In this document: in pieces, positions 19,425-27,587 of the stretch
How the letters are laid out: each line of letters begins with the position of its first letter
Numbering within the stretch: the stretch's first letter is position 1
Source of the DNA: Bauldia sp.
GTDB taxonomy: Bacteria; Pseudomonadota; Alphaproteobacteria; Rhizobiales; Kaistiaceae
Assembly: GCA_037200845.1 (NCBI GenBank)
Contig: JBBCGQ010000001.1
Coordinates: 1,240,001 to 1,304,000, forward strand
Reading direction: 5' to 3'
DNA: 64,000 nt
Notes under the pieces: model-generated
The model's input: only the letters and a program-made list of their open reading frames with translations
Told to the model about the DNA's origin: nothing
The model's database searches: none
Translations under genes and position numbers: made by a program

Positions 19425-19498
19425 GGGAGTCGCTCCCTGTTGCGGGTGTTTCACTGGGCGGGCCGGCGGGGCGCCGGCCTCCCGCATCGTGAACACCC
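19425..19498 (-). promoter_or_regulatory. Structured 5' leader of the COG4315-type gene
   Basis: Read on the minus strand, GGGAG-CGA-CTCCC (19437-19425) folds the likely ribosome binding site into a hairpin just before the ATG. Further upstream GGCCGGC/GCCGGCC (19461-19479) forms a strong stem. Around it two exclusive pairings are possible: 19441-19446 with 19481-19486, or 19444-19450 with 19492-19498. No known riboswitch is recognised. Confidence 0.4.
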
Positions 19499-19609
19499 CA
19501 TTGGCGGATTTATTCTTGTCCCCCGTAAGGCCGCTCTGTGGCGCCGTTCGCTTGAAGCGGGGGAGGGGCTATGCGATAGAGCGCCCGCCTAAGTTGGAGA
19601 GCCTCAAAA

Positions 19610-20428
19610 ATGGCGGATGGTGCGGGATTGCTGGCGGGCAAGCGCGGCCTGATCTTTGGCCTCGCCAACAATCATTCGATTGCCTGGGGCATCGCCAAGG
19701 CCTGCGCCGCGCAAGGCGCGGAGCTCGCCTTCACCTACCAGGGCGACCAGCTCAAGAAGCGCGTCGAGCCGCTGGCGGCCGAAATCGGCGGCCGCGTCGT
19801 CGGCCATTGCGACGTGTCCGACTTCGCCACCATCGACGCGGTCTTTGCCGAGACGGCGAAGCATTGGGACAAGCTCGATTTCGTCGTCCACGCCGTCGCC
19901 TTCTCCGACAAGAAGGAGCTGACCGGCCGCTACCTCGACACCAGCCCGGCGAACTTCGCCATGACCATGAACATCTCGTGCTACTCGCTGGCTGCGATCG
20001 CCCAGCGCGCCGAGAAGCTGATGACCGACGGCGGATCTATCGTGACGCTCACCTACTACGGCGCCGAGAAGGTCATGCCCAACTATAACGTCATGGGCGT
20101 CGCCAAGGCGGCACTGGAGGCCAGCGTCCGCTACCTCGCCGTCGATCTCGGCAAGCAGAAGATCCGCGTCAACGCCATCTCCGCCGGCCCGATCAAGACG
20201 CTGGCCGCCTCCGGCATCGACGACTTCCGCTACATCCTCAAGTGGAACGAGTACAACGCGCCGCTCCGCCGCACGGTCACCCCGGACGAGGTCGGTTCGA
20301 CCGCGCTCTACCTCGTCTCCGACCTGTCGCGTGCCGTCACCGGCGAGGTCCTGCACGTCGACGCCGGCTACCACGTCGTCGGCATGAAGGCGGTGGACGC
20401 GCCGGATATTTCGACCGTGAAGGACTGA
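19610..20428 (+). CDS. fabI: Enoyl-[acyl-carrier-protein] reductase (NADH)
   Basis: 272 residues. Catalyses the last reduction of fatty acid elongation. SDR-like Rossmann start GLANNHSIAWGIA (17-29) and the FabI YX6K pair Tyr159 and Lys166 (in NYNVMGVAKAAL). Ending DAPDISTVKD is typical of rhizobial FabI. The next conserved genes (phosphatase, aroC, ribB) follow, but an AT-richer HTH gene has been inserted right after the stop. Confidence 0.96.
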   Translation: MADGAGLLAGKRGLIFGLANNHSIAWGIAKACAAQGAELAFTYQGDQLKKRVEPLAAEIGGRVVGHCDVSDFATIDAVFAETAKHWDKLDFVVHAVAFSDKKELTGRYLDTSPANFAMTMNISCYSLAAIAQRAEKLMTDGGSIVTLTYYGAEKVMPNYNVMGVAKAALEASVRYLAVDLGKQKIRVNAISAGPIKTLAASGIDDFRYILKWNEYNAPLRRTVTPDEVGSTALYLVSDLSRAVTGEVLHVDAGYHVVGMKAVDAPDISTVKD

Positions 20429-20444
20429 TTGACCGTTCGCATGG

Positions 20445-20469
20445 TGATATTTATTGTAGTAAAATATCA
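20445..20469. promoter_or_regulatory. Palindromic candidate operator for the HTH gene
   Basis: TGATATTT (20445-20452) and AAATATCA (20462-20469) form a perfect 8-bp inverted repeat around a 9-base centre, in an AT-rich patch between fabI and the HTH gene. Its position 16 bases before the ATG fits autorepression by the encoded XRE-type protein. A 14-codon frame (20441-20485) covers it and its TGA overlaps the HTH start (TGATG). Confidence 0.5.
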
Positions 20470-20484
20470 TCAAGGACGGCAGTG

Positions 20485-20826
20485 ATGAAACCTCGTTTCA
20501 TTAGAACGGACTGCGGCGATGAGCTGGTTCTGATAACTCGTGAAACGTACAGCCGCCTCCTAAGTTTTCAGCATCAGATTCAAACTCGACAAAATGCTGA
20601 GTGGAATGATTTCGAAGACAGACTAAACGGCGGTGAAAGTGTGCTTCGAATTTACCGCCGACGCGCGGGCCTAACCCAGCCAGAACTCGCGAAAAAGTCC
20701 GGTTTGAGTCAGTCGTATATTTCCGCGATCGAACGCGAGAAACAGATGCCTACGGCTAAGGCGATCAAGGCGCTGCAACGTGCCTTGGGCGTAGACCACC
20801 TGCCTCTTCCAGACATACGTTTGTAG
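20485..20826 (+). CDS. XRE-family HTH protein, antitoxin-like, no visible toxin
   Basis: 113 residues. The N-terminus (CGDELVLITRETYSRLLSF) resembles the short Phd-like segment of type II antitoxins, and residues 53-104 are an XRE helix-turn-helix (LTQPELAKKSGLSQSYISAIE). This layout is common in antitoxins of RelE-type systems. No toxin gene is present on either side: fabI ends 56 bases upstream and the phosphatase starts 2 bases downstream. Base composition is clearly poorer in G+C and codon use (AAA, AAT, TTA, CGA) is unlike neighbours, which points to horizontal gain. Confidence 0.85.
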   Translation: MKPRFIRTDCGDELVLITRETYSRLLSFQHQIQTRQNAEWNDFEDRLNGGESVLRIYRRRAGLTQPELAKKSGLSQSYISAIEREKQMPTAKAIKALQRALGVDHLPLPDIRL

Positions 20827-20828
20827 CC

Positions 20829-21416
20829 ATGACTCCCGTCCCGACCCTCGTCTTCGTGCGCCACGGCGAGACCGACTGGAACGTCGAAGGCCGGCTGCAG
20901 GGCCAGCGCGACATTCCGCTGAACGCCCGGGGACGCGGCCAGGCGAAGCGCAACGGCGAGACCATCCGCGAATTGATCCCGGAAGCGGCGACGTTCGATT
21001 TCATCTCCAGCCCGTTGTCGCGCACCCGCGAGACGATGGAGATTCTCCGCGCGGCCATGGGTCTCGACCCGGCGGCCTACGAGGTCGACTCGCGCCTGCT
21101 CGAGATCACGTTCGGCGAACTGGAAGGCTTCACCTACCGCGACATCGAGGAGCGCCAGCCCGGCTGGTCGCGCGCCCGCCACGCCGACAAGTGGAACTAC
21201 CTGCCGCCCGGCGGCGAGAGCTACCACATGCTCTCCGTGCGCATCATCGGCTGGGTCGAGACGCTGGAGCGCCCGGCCGTGGTCGTCGCACACGGCGGCG
21301 TCGGCCGCGTGCTCCGCGCCCACCTGCTCGGCCTCGACAAGCTCGCCACCGTCTCCGAAGACTTCCCGCAGGACCGCATATTCCTGTGGCGCGACGGCAC
21401 CGGCGAGTGGTTGTAG
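20829..21416 (+). CDS. Histidine phosphatase family protein
   Basis: 195 residues, phosphoglycerate mutase-like fold. The catalytic RHG motif is at 11-13 (FVRHGETDWN), with SSPLSRTRETMEI and the second catalytic His in VVVAHGGVGRVL (about 155). Probably a cofactor-independent-of-bisphosphoglycerate phosphatase of the GpmB/CobC type rather than a glycolytic mutase; the substrate is not known. Located in the conserved fabI-phosphatase-aroC order. Confidence 0.92.
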   Translation: MTPVPTLVFVRHGETDWNVEGRLQGQRDIPLNARGRGQAKRNGETIRELIPEAATFDFISSPLSRTRETMEILRAAMGLDPAAYEVDSRLLEITFGELEGFTYRDIEERQPGWSRARHADKWNYLPPGGESYHMLSVRIIGWVETLERPAVVVAHGGVGRVLRAHLLGLDKLATVSEDFPQDRIFLWRDGTGEWL

Positions 21417-21545
21417 CCGGCAAGCAGTTCCCGCCGTCGCCCCCGCCCTCGCGGGACGACAAACCGGGGGCTGACCGGGAAATTTGACGCCCCCAATCCC
21501 GCCGCCTAGAACACAGCCCGAACCGGCGGCGGCGAAAAAATTTCC

Positions 21546-22631
21546 ATGTCCCACAATACCTTCGGCCATCTTTTCCGCGTCACCACCTGGGGCGAAAGCC
21601 ACGGGCCGGCGATCGGCTGCGTCGTTGACGGCTGCCCGCCGCGGATCGCCATTAGCGAGGCCGAGATTCAGGAATACATGGACAAGCGCCGCCCCGGCCA
21701 GTCGCGCTTCACCACGCAGCGGCGCGAGCCGGACGAGGTGAAGATTCTATCTGGCGTCTTCGAGGAGGGCGGGCAACTGCTCACCACCGGAACGCCGATC
21801 GCGCTGGAAATCCAGAACGTCGACGCCCGCTCCAAGGACTACGGCGACATCGCCGACAAGTACCGCCCCGGCCACGCCGATTTCAGCTACCAGCAGAAAT
21901 ACGGCATCCGCGACTGGCGCGGCTCAGGGCGGGCCTCCGCGCGCGAGACGGCAAGTCGCGTCGCCGCCGGCGCGATAGCGCGGAAAGTTATCCCCGGCGT
22001 GACGATCCGCGGCGCGCTCATCCAGATCGGCCCGCACAAGATCGATCGCGCCAACTGGAACTGGGGCGAGGTCGATAACAACCCGTTCTTCTCGCCCGAC
22101 TTCAAGGCCGCCGCCGTCTGGACGGAATATCTCGACGACGTGCGCAAGCGCGGTTCCTCGGTCGGCGCCGTCATCGAGGTCGTGGCCGAAGGTGTGTCGC
22201 CCGGCTGGGGCGCGCCGGTCTACGCCAAGCTCGACCAGGAGATCGCCTCGGCGATGATGTCGATCAACGCGGTCAAGGGCGTCGAGATCGGCGAGGGCTT
22301 CGCTGCCGCCGCGCTGTACGGCGAGGAGAACGCCGACGAGATGCGTATGGGCAACGACGGCAAGCCGACGTTCCTGTCCAACCACGCCGGCGGCATCCTC
22401 GGCGGCATCTCGACCGGCCAGCCGGTCGTCGTCCGCTTCGCCGTCAAGCCGACGTCGTCGATCCTCAATCCGCGCCGCACCGTCAACCAGCAGGGCGCCG
22501 AGGTCGACGTCTCGACCAAGGGCCGCCACGATCCCTGCGTCGGCATCCGCGCCGTGCCGATCGGCGAGGCGATGCTGGCGATCGTGCTCGCCGACCAGTT
22601 CCTCCGCCATCGCGGGCAGGTGGGCGAGTGA
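21546..22631 (+). CDS. aroC: Chorismate synthase
   Basis: 361 residues, full length. It converts EPSP to chorismate using reduced FMN, the last shikimate step. Signatures: [14 protein letters not shown] near the N-terminus, [29 protein letters not shown] and the C-terminal [22 protein letters not shown] at 21546. A family B repeat separates it from ribB. Confidence 0.98.
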   Translation: MSHNTFGHLFRVTTWGESHGPAIGCVVDGCPPRIAISEAEIQEYMDKRRPGQSRFTTQRREPDEVKILSGVFEEGGQLLTTGTPIALEIQNVDARSKDYGDIADKYRPGHADFSYQQKYGIRDWRGSGRASARETASRVAAGAIARKVIPGVTIRGALIQIGPHKIDRANWNWGEVDNNPFFSPDFKAAAVWTEYLDDVRKRGSSVGAVIEVVAEGVSPGWGAPVYAKLDQEIASAMMSINAVKGVEIGEGFAAAALYGEENADEMRMGNDGKPTFLSNHAGGILGGISTGQPVVVRFAVKPTSSILNPRRTVNQQGAEVDVSTKGRHDPCVGIRAVPIGEAMLAIVLADQFLRHRGQVGE

Positions 22632-22668
22632 TGATCTTCGCGTCCCGCGTTTGGGTTTACCTCGTCCC

Positions 22669-22755
22669 AGCCTCCCCCTTTCAGGGGCAGGGGCTCGACG
22701 ATCGCCGCCGCTTCACTCCTCCCCCTGAAAGGGGCAGGGCGGCAGGGGGTCCAAC
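22669..22755. repeat. Intergenic inverted repeat, family B copy 1
   Basis: Inverted arms containing CCTCCCCCTTTCAGGGGCAG and CTCCTCCCCCTGAAAGGGGC flank a short spacer between aroC and ribB. A second copy is at 43464-43575 next to tldD. Confidence 0.8.
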
Positions 22756-22806
22756 GCCGCGTTGCGTTGCTCTGGAAATCTCGTCCATCGCCTCCATGTC
22801 CGCCGC

Positions 22807-23898
22807 ATGACCGACCACGAGCGCGTCGCCGCCGCCATTGCCGCATTCCGCTCCGGCGAGATCGTCGTCGTCACCGACGATGACGACCGCGAGAACGAGG
22901 GCGACCTGATCCTGGCCGCCGTCCACGCGACGCCGGAGAAGCTCGGCTTCATCGTCCGCCACACCACCGGCATCGTCTGCGCGCCGATGCCGCGCGCCAC
23001 CGCCCATCGCCTCCAGCTTCCGCCGATGGTCGCCGAGAACGAGGCGCCGCTCGGCACCGCCTTCACCGTCTCGGTCGATTTCCGCCACGGCCTGACCACC
23101 GGCATCTCGGCCGAGGAGCGCTGCAACACGGTGCGCGCGCTCGCCAATCCGAATTCCGGCCCGGCCGAATTCGTCCGCCCCGGTCACATTTTCCCGTTGA
23201 TCGCGCAGGACGGCGGCGTCCTCATGCGCTCCGGCCATACAGAGGCGGCGGTCGACTTGTGTCGCATGGCGCAGCTCGAGCCGGTCGGCGTGCTGGCCGA
23301 GCTGGTCAACGACAACGGCTCGGTCATGCGCGGCGCCCAGGTCGCCGCCTTCGCCCAGCAGCACAATCTGCAGCGCGTCTCGGTCGCCGACCTGATCGCG
23401 TGGCGCCAGCGCAGCGAAAAGCTCATTGAGCGTGTCGGCGAATTCGCTGTGCAGACCGCCGCGGGTCCGGCGCATGCGTACGCCTACCGCACGCCCTTCG
23501 ACGCCACCCAGCATCTCGCCATCGTCTTCGGCGACATCGGCGAGGGCAGGGGCGTCCCGGTTCGTCTGCACCGCGAGGCCGTGGTCGAAGATGTGTTCGG
23601 CACCCACACCGCGCTTGATGCGATGATCGCCCGCCTGGCCGGGAACGGCCGCGGTGTCGTCGTCTATCTCCGCGAAAATTCGGTGGGCGTCGCCGAGGCC
23701 AGCCGCCGCGCTCGCGATGCGGTGAAGGGCGCCGACTCGTCGGCCGCCCGCGGCGAGGAATGGCGCGAGGTCGGCGTCGGCGCGCAGATCCTGCGCGACC
23801 TCGGCGTCAAGTCGATAAAGCTGATCGCCAGCCGCGAGCGCCGCTACGTCGGGCTCGACGGTTTCGGCATCGAGATCGATTCGACCGAGATCGCCTGA
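22807..23898 (+). CDS. ribB: 3,4-dihydroxy-2-butanone 4-phosphate synthase with degenerate GTP cyclohydrolase II domain
   Basis: 363 residues. The N-terminal DHBP synthase is complete: DDDDRENEGDL (about 22-32), TTGIVCAPM, GHIFPL and RSGHTEAAVDL. It makes the four-carbon riboflavin precursor from ribulose 5-phosphate. The C-terminal part aligns with GTP cyclohydrolase II, but the stretch that normally carries the three zinc Cys reads VRLHREAVVEDVFGTHTALD with no Cys, so the second activity is almost surely lost. This is the RibBX-type arrangement known in proteobacteria. The end overlaps the convergent YbhN-like gene by 55 bases. Confidence 0.94.
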   Translation: MTDHERVAAAIAAFRSGEIVVVTDDDDRENEGDLILAAVHATPEKLGFIVRHTTGIVCAPMPRATAHRLQLPPMVAENEAPLGTAFTVSVDFRHGLTTGISAEERCNTVRALANPNSGPAEFVRPGHIFPLIAQDGGVLMRSGHTEAAVDLCRMAQLEPVGVLAELVNDNGSVMRGAQVAAFAQQHNLQRVSVADLIAWRQRSEKLIERVGEFAVQTAAGPAHAYAYRTPFDATQHLAIVFGDIGEGRGVPVRLHREAVVEDVFGTHTALDAMIARLAGNGRGVVVYLRENSVGVAEASRRARDAVKGADSSAARGEEWREVGVGAQILRDLGVKSIKLIASRERRYVGLDGFGIEIDSTEIA

Positions 23899-24842
23899 CC
23901 TTCCTCGGCCTGGCGTCTCAGCATCATCTGGTGGCGCTCGAAGAACAGCACCGCGATCAGCGAGATCGCCAGCGGCAGCACGAGATAGAACAGGCGGAAA
24001 ACGATCAGCGCCGCCAGCACGTTGGCCGCCGGCATGTCCTTGAGGCCGGACACGAACAGCAGCTCGAGCACGCCGATGCCGCCCGGCGCGTGCGAGAAGA
24101 TCGCCAGCGAGAACGAGGCGAGGAAGATGCCGAGCACGATGATGAAGCCGGGGTTGCCGGCTTCCGGCAGGCAGAAATAGATGATTGAGGCCGCGCCGAT
24201 CAGCTCCATCGGCCCGATGACGAGCTGGCGCAGCACGATCCCCGGCCGCGGGTAGAAGATCGAGAAGCCCCACAGCACCAGCGGCTTCATCTTGAGCAGC
24301 GAGCCGGTGACGTAGAGCGCCACGGCGATCAGCATGCCGTAGCCGGCGAGCCGCGCCAGCGGCTCGGGCAGGTTGATGAAGCGCTGCGCCAGCTCCGGAT
24401 GGATGGTGAGCAGGAAGCCGCCGAGGATGGTGACGCCGAGCCCGAAGGTAAAGGCGCAGAAGCCGACCAGCACGCCGATCTCGCCGACGCTCAGCCCCTT
24501 GGTCGAATAGATGCGGTAGCGCACCACCGCGCCCGACAGCACGGCGGCGCCGATGTTGTGCGACAGCGCATACGACACGAACGAGGCCAGCGCGATGAAC
24601 GGCCACGACAGGTGCCGGTTGATGTGCTGGAGGGCGATGCGGTCGTAGCCGGCGAGCGCCGAATAGGCGAGCGCCACGCCGCCGATCGCGCCCAGCCAGT
24701 GCAGCGCGCTGACGTGGCGGAGGCTGGTCCAGACGTCGGCCCACGATAGCGACCACAATTCGCGGACGAGCAGGAAAACGCAGAGCGCGGCGACCGCGAG
24801 GCCAACCAGCGGCCACAGCACGTGACTGAATCTGGAGTTCAT
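23844..24842 (-). CDS. YbhN-like / lysylphosphatidylglycerol synthase TM-region family membrane protein
   Basis: 332 residues with about eight hydrophobic segments. Conserved pieces VVRYRIYSTKGLS (about 105-117) and SHAPGGIGVLELLFV (about 250-264) mark the LPG_synthase_TM (UPF0104) family. These proteins resemble the flippase domain of MprF, but there is no synthase domain here; substrate unknown. It sits 40 bases after the rlmD-like gene in the leftward dxs run. Confidence 0.9.
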   Translation of the reverse strand: MNSRFSHVLWPLVGLAVAALCVFLLVRELWSLSWADVWTSLRHVSALHWLGAIGGVALAYSALAGYDRIALQHINRHLSWPFIALASFVSYALSHNIGAAVLSGAVVRYRIYSTKGLSVGEIGVLVGFCAFTFGLGVTILGGFLLTIHPELAQRFINLPEPLARLAGYGMLIAVALYVTGSLLKMKPLVLWGFSIFYPRPGIVLRQLVIGPMELIGAASIIYFCLPEAGNPGFIIVLGIFLASFSLAIFSHAPGGIGVLELLFVSGLKDMPAANVLAALIVFRLFYLVLPLAISLIAVLFFERHQMMLRRQAEEGQAISVESISMPKPSSPT

Positions 24843-24882
24843 GGCCGCGACACTCGCATATCGCCGGAGGCCGCGCGACCGC

Positions 24883-26109
24883 TCATCGTGTGAATGTCGC
24901 CACAGCTTCGATCTCGGCCGAGAACAGGAACTGGTCGACCGGCACGACGCGCGTCAGGCGGTAGCCGCCGTCGATCAGGATGCGCGCATCGCGCGCCAGC
25001 GTCGCCGGATTGCATGAGACGGCGACGATCCGGGCGACCTTGGATTTCGCCAGCGTCTCGGACTGCGCCTTGGCGCCCGCCGCCGGCGGGTCGAAGACCA
25101 CGGCGTCGAACTTGTCGAGTTCCACCGGCGCCAGCGGGTTGCCGAAAAGATCGCGCCGCCGCGCGGTGACTTTCTTCACGCCCTTCGCCCGGTTCGCCGC
25201 CGCCGTGATCGCGGCCACCAGCGTCGCCTCGCCCTCGAACGCGGTGACCGCCGCGCGCTTGGCGAGGCGGAACGTGAACGTGCCGATGCCGGCGAAAAGA
25301 TCGGCCGCCGCCGCCGCGTCGCCGACGTGCGCCACGACGACATCGGACAGCGCCTGCTCGGCCGCCTTCGCGGCCTGCGTAAAGCCGCCCGGCACCGGCA
25401 GCAGCATCGCCGGCCCGGCCGCGAATTCCGGTGCGCGGTTGCGGAATACCTCGACGCCGTCGATCGTCAGCCGCGCGATATCCGCGTCGCGGCCGAAGTC
25501 GCCGAGCTTGGTCATCATCGTCTGGTCGGGCTTGCCGGCCCCGGCGAGCGCGATGTCGAGGCCGTTGTCGGCGAGGAACACCGTCATCCGCGCCGGCTTC
25601 CAGCGCGACAGCGCCACGCCCGCGATCGCCTTCAGGGCAGGGAGCTTCGCCACGATCGTCGGCGCCAGCACGACGCACGTGTCGATATCGACGATGGTCT
25701 CCGACCCGCGCGCGTGGAACCCGAGCACGACGCCCTTGGCCGAGCACACCGCCGAGAAGATCGCCCGCCGCCGGCTGCCAACGCCGATCGGTACGATCGG
25801 CGCCACCTCCGTCTCGACGCCGCGCTGCGCCAGCGCCGCCACCACCTGCTCGCGCTTCCACGCGAGATACGCCGGCCGTGCCATGTGCTCCAGCGCACAA
25901 ATCCCGCAGCGCGTGAAGTTGGGGCAGGCCGGCGCCACCCGGTCGGCGCTCGGTGTCACGATGCCAACGAGCGTCCCGCGCTCGCCGTCGCGCTCGATCT
26001 CGACTTCCTCGCCGGGCAGCGTGTAGGGCACGAAGACGCGCCCGCCGCCGGCTTCGGCGATGCCGTCGCCGCCGTGGCCGAGGGCCGTGATCGTGACGGT
26101 CTCAGCCAC
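24883..26109 (-). CDS. 23S rRNA uridine C5-methyltransferase-like protein (RlmD/TrmA family)
   Basis: 408 residues from a GTG at 26109. N-terminal TRAM-like domain, then an iron-sulfur motif CPNFTRCGIC (Cys62, Cys68, Cys71), a SAM motif DLFAGIGTFTF, FDPPAAGAKAQ and catalytic Cys366 in SCNPATLARDA. The family methylates C5 of uridine in rRNA or tRNA; the exact site (U1939-like) is inferred. The start lies 8 bases inside the end of tlyA, so the two are coupled. Confidence 0.93.
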   Translation of the reverse strand: MAETVTITALGHGGDGIAEAGGGRVFVPYTLPGEEVEIERDGERGTLVGIVTPSADRVAPACPNFTRCGICALEHMARPAYLAWKREQVVAALAQRGVETEVAPIVPIGVGSRRRAIFSAVCSAKGVVLGFHARGSETIVDIDTCVVLAPTIVAKLPALKAIAGVALSRWKPARMTVFLADNGLDIALAGAGKPDQTMMTKLGDFGRDADIARLTIDGVEVFRNRAPEFAAGPAMLLPVPGGFTQAAKAAEQALSDVVVAHVGDAAAAADLFAGIGTFTFRLAKRAAVTAFEGEATLVAAITAAANRAKGVKKVTARRRDLFGNPLAPVELDKFDAVVFDPPAAGAKAQSETLAKSKVARIVAVSCNPATLARDARILIDGGYRLTRVVPVDQFLFSAEIEAVATFTR

Positions 26110-26836
26110 GCTCGGCGCCGAGCAGGAACTCGCGGTTGCCGTCGCCGCCTTCGATCGGCGAGAGGATGACGCCGGCGGTCCGCCAGCCCATCTCGACCTC
26201 GAGCCAGACGGCGAGATCGGCGGCGGTGCGCTCGCCGAGTTGCGCGTCGCGCACGATGCCGCCCTTGCCGACCGCGTCGCGCCCGGCCTCGAACTGCGGC
26301 TTGACCAGGAACACGCCCCACGCGCCGGGCGCCGCCAGCTTCAGCGCCGGCGGCAGCACGAGGCGGAGCGAAATGAAACTCACGTCGGCGACGATCACCT
26401 GCGGCGCCTCGCCGACATCGTCAGCGGTGAGGTCGCGCGCATTCAGCCCCTCGCGCGACACCACGCGCGGATCGGCCGCCAACGTAGGATCGAGCTGCCC
26501 ATGCCCGACATCGACGGCGAACACCTGCCGCGCGCCGCGTTCCAACAGCACCTGCGTGAAGCCGCCGGTCGATGCGCCAATATCCAGCGCGACCTTGCCG
26601 TTCGGCGAGAAGCCGAAACGATCCAGCCCCGCGATCAGCTTCAGCGCCGCCCGCGAGACGTAGGCCACCGCCGGATCGTCGATGCCGATCTCGGCGCCGT
26701 CGTCGACCGTCTGCGCCGGCTTCGCCGCGACCTGCCCGGCAACGGTAACGTGCCCGCGCAGGATCGCGTCGCGCGCCCGTGCTCGCGTCGGCGCCAGTCC
26801 GCGCTCGACCAGCGCCATGTCGAGACGTTTGCTCAT
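26102..26836 (-). CDS. tlyA: TlyA family rRNA 2'-O-methyltransferase
   Basis: 244 residues. N-terminal S4 domain (KRLDMALVERGLAPTRARARDAI) then an FtsJ-type methyltransferase with DIGASTGGFTQVLLERGA and the catalytic Lys in FLVKPQFEAGR. TlyA methylates cytidine 2'-OH in 16S and/or 23S rRNA; the family was first named haemolysin A. In Rhizobiales tlyA commonly follows dxs; here four genes lie between them. Start at 26836 is 4 bases from the small membrane protein stop. Confidence 0.95.
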   Translation of the reverse strand: MSKRLDMALVERGLAPTRARARDAILRGHVTVAGQVAAKPAQTVDDGAEIGIDDPAVAYVSRAALKLIAGLDRFGFSPNGKVALDIGASTGGFTQVLLERGARQVFAVDVGHGQLDPTLAADPRVVSREGLNARDLTADDVGEAPQVIVADVSFISLRLVLPPALKLAAPGAWGVFLVKPQFEAGRDAVGKGGIVRDAQLGERTAADLAVWLEVEMGWRTAGVILSPIEGGDGNREFLLGAERG

Positions 26837-26840
26837 CGCC

Positions 26841-26999
26841 TCAGATGAAGCACCCGATGAACGCCGACGCCAGCGTATCGAAATAGACCAGCGCGCCGAA
26901 CTTCGCCCACAGCACGACGCCGAGCGCGACGAGCACCAGCCCGCCGATCGCGAGGCCGGTCTTGGGGAACCCCGACCTGCGCGCGGCAACCTGGTTCAT
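26841..26999 (-). CDS. 52-residue single-pass membrane protein coupled to SCO
   Basis: The ATG at 26999 overlaps the SCO stop (ATGA), and the frame runs 52 codons to a TGA at 26841, 4 bases before tlyA. Residues 15-40 (GLAIGGLVLVALGVVLWAKFGALVYF) form one transmembrane helix; the N-terminus is basic (RRSGFPK), predicting it faces the cytoplasm. A Cys lies two residues from the end. I recognise no family. Tight coupling on both sides argues that it is real and possibly a copper- or oxidase-assembly accessory, which is inference. Confidence 0.7.
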   Translation of the reverse strand: MNQVAARRSGFPKTGLAIGGLVLVALGVVLWAKFGALVYFDTLASAFIGCFI

Positions 27000-27586
27000 C
27001 CGACCAGCCGTTTCAATTTGGCGAGCGCCACTTCCGGCTTCTCCTGGTAATCGACGGTGCCGACGAACTGCGCCTTGTCATTCAAGAGATAGACGCCGGC
27101 GGTGTGGTCCATCGTGTAGGGCGCGCCGTCCTTGCCGTCCACCTTGCGCGAATAGACGCGGAATTCCTTGAGCATCGCGTCGATCGCGGGCCGCGGGCCG
27201 GTGAGGCCCTTGATGCGCGGGTCGAACGCCTGCAGATAGGACGCCATCGCTGCCTGCGTGTCGCGCTCCGGATCGACGGTGACGAAATAAACCTTGAGCC
27301 TGTCGCCGCCGGCGCCGAGGTCCTGCAGCCACAGCGTCATGTCGGCGAGCGTCGTCGGGCACACGTCGGGGCAGAAGGTGTAGCCGAAGAACAGCGCCGA
27401 CGGGTGCCCCTGCAGCGCCGCCTCGGTCACCGTCGCGCCGGTCTGGTCGGTCAGCGTGAACGGCCCGCCGATGTCGGCCGTGGCGAGCGCCCCGCCGCGC
27501 GGCGCGAGCACCGCCCACGCAATGGCGGCGGCGGCCACTATGACGACCGCCCAGAGCAGATACCGCACCGCCTTCAGCGCATTCAT
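26996..27586 (-). CDS. SCO family copper-binding thioredoxin-fold protein
   Basis: 196 residues. N-terminal membrane anchor (residues 9-28), then a thioredoxin fold with the copper motif FCPDVCP (Cys72, Cys76) and the third ligand His161 in MDHTAG. SCO/SenC proteins deliver or reduce copper for the CuA site of cytochrome oxidase subunit II, so it probably serves coxB at 44661. One base separates its ATG from the PCuAC stop. Confidence 0.95.
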   Translation of the reverse strand: MNALKAVRYLLWAVVIVAAAAIAWAVLAPRGGALATADIGGPFTLTDQTGATVTEAALQGHPSALFFGYTFCPDVCPTTLADMTLWLQDLGAGGDRLKVYFVTVDPERDTQAAMASYLQAFDPRIKGLTGPRPAIDAMLKEFRVYSRKVDGKDGAPYTMDHTAGVYLLNDKAQFVGTVDYQEKPEVALAKLKRLVG

Positions 27587-27587
27587 G

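Noticed and set aside
20441-20485. 14-codon frame upstream of the HTH gene as a separate gene
   Set aside because: Too short and overlapped by the palindrome; kept as a finding but not annotated as a coding gene.
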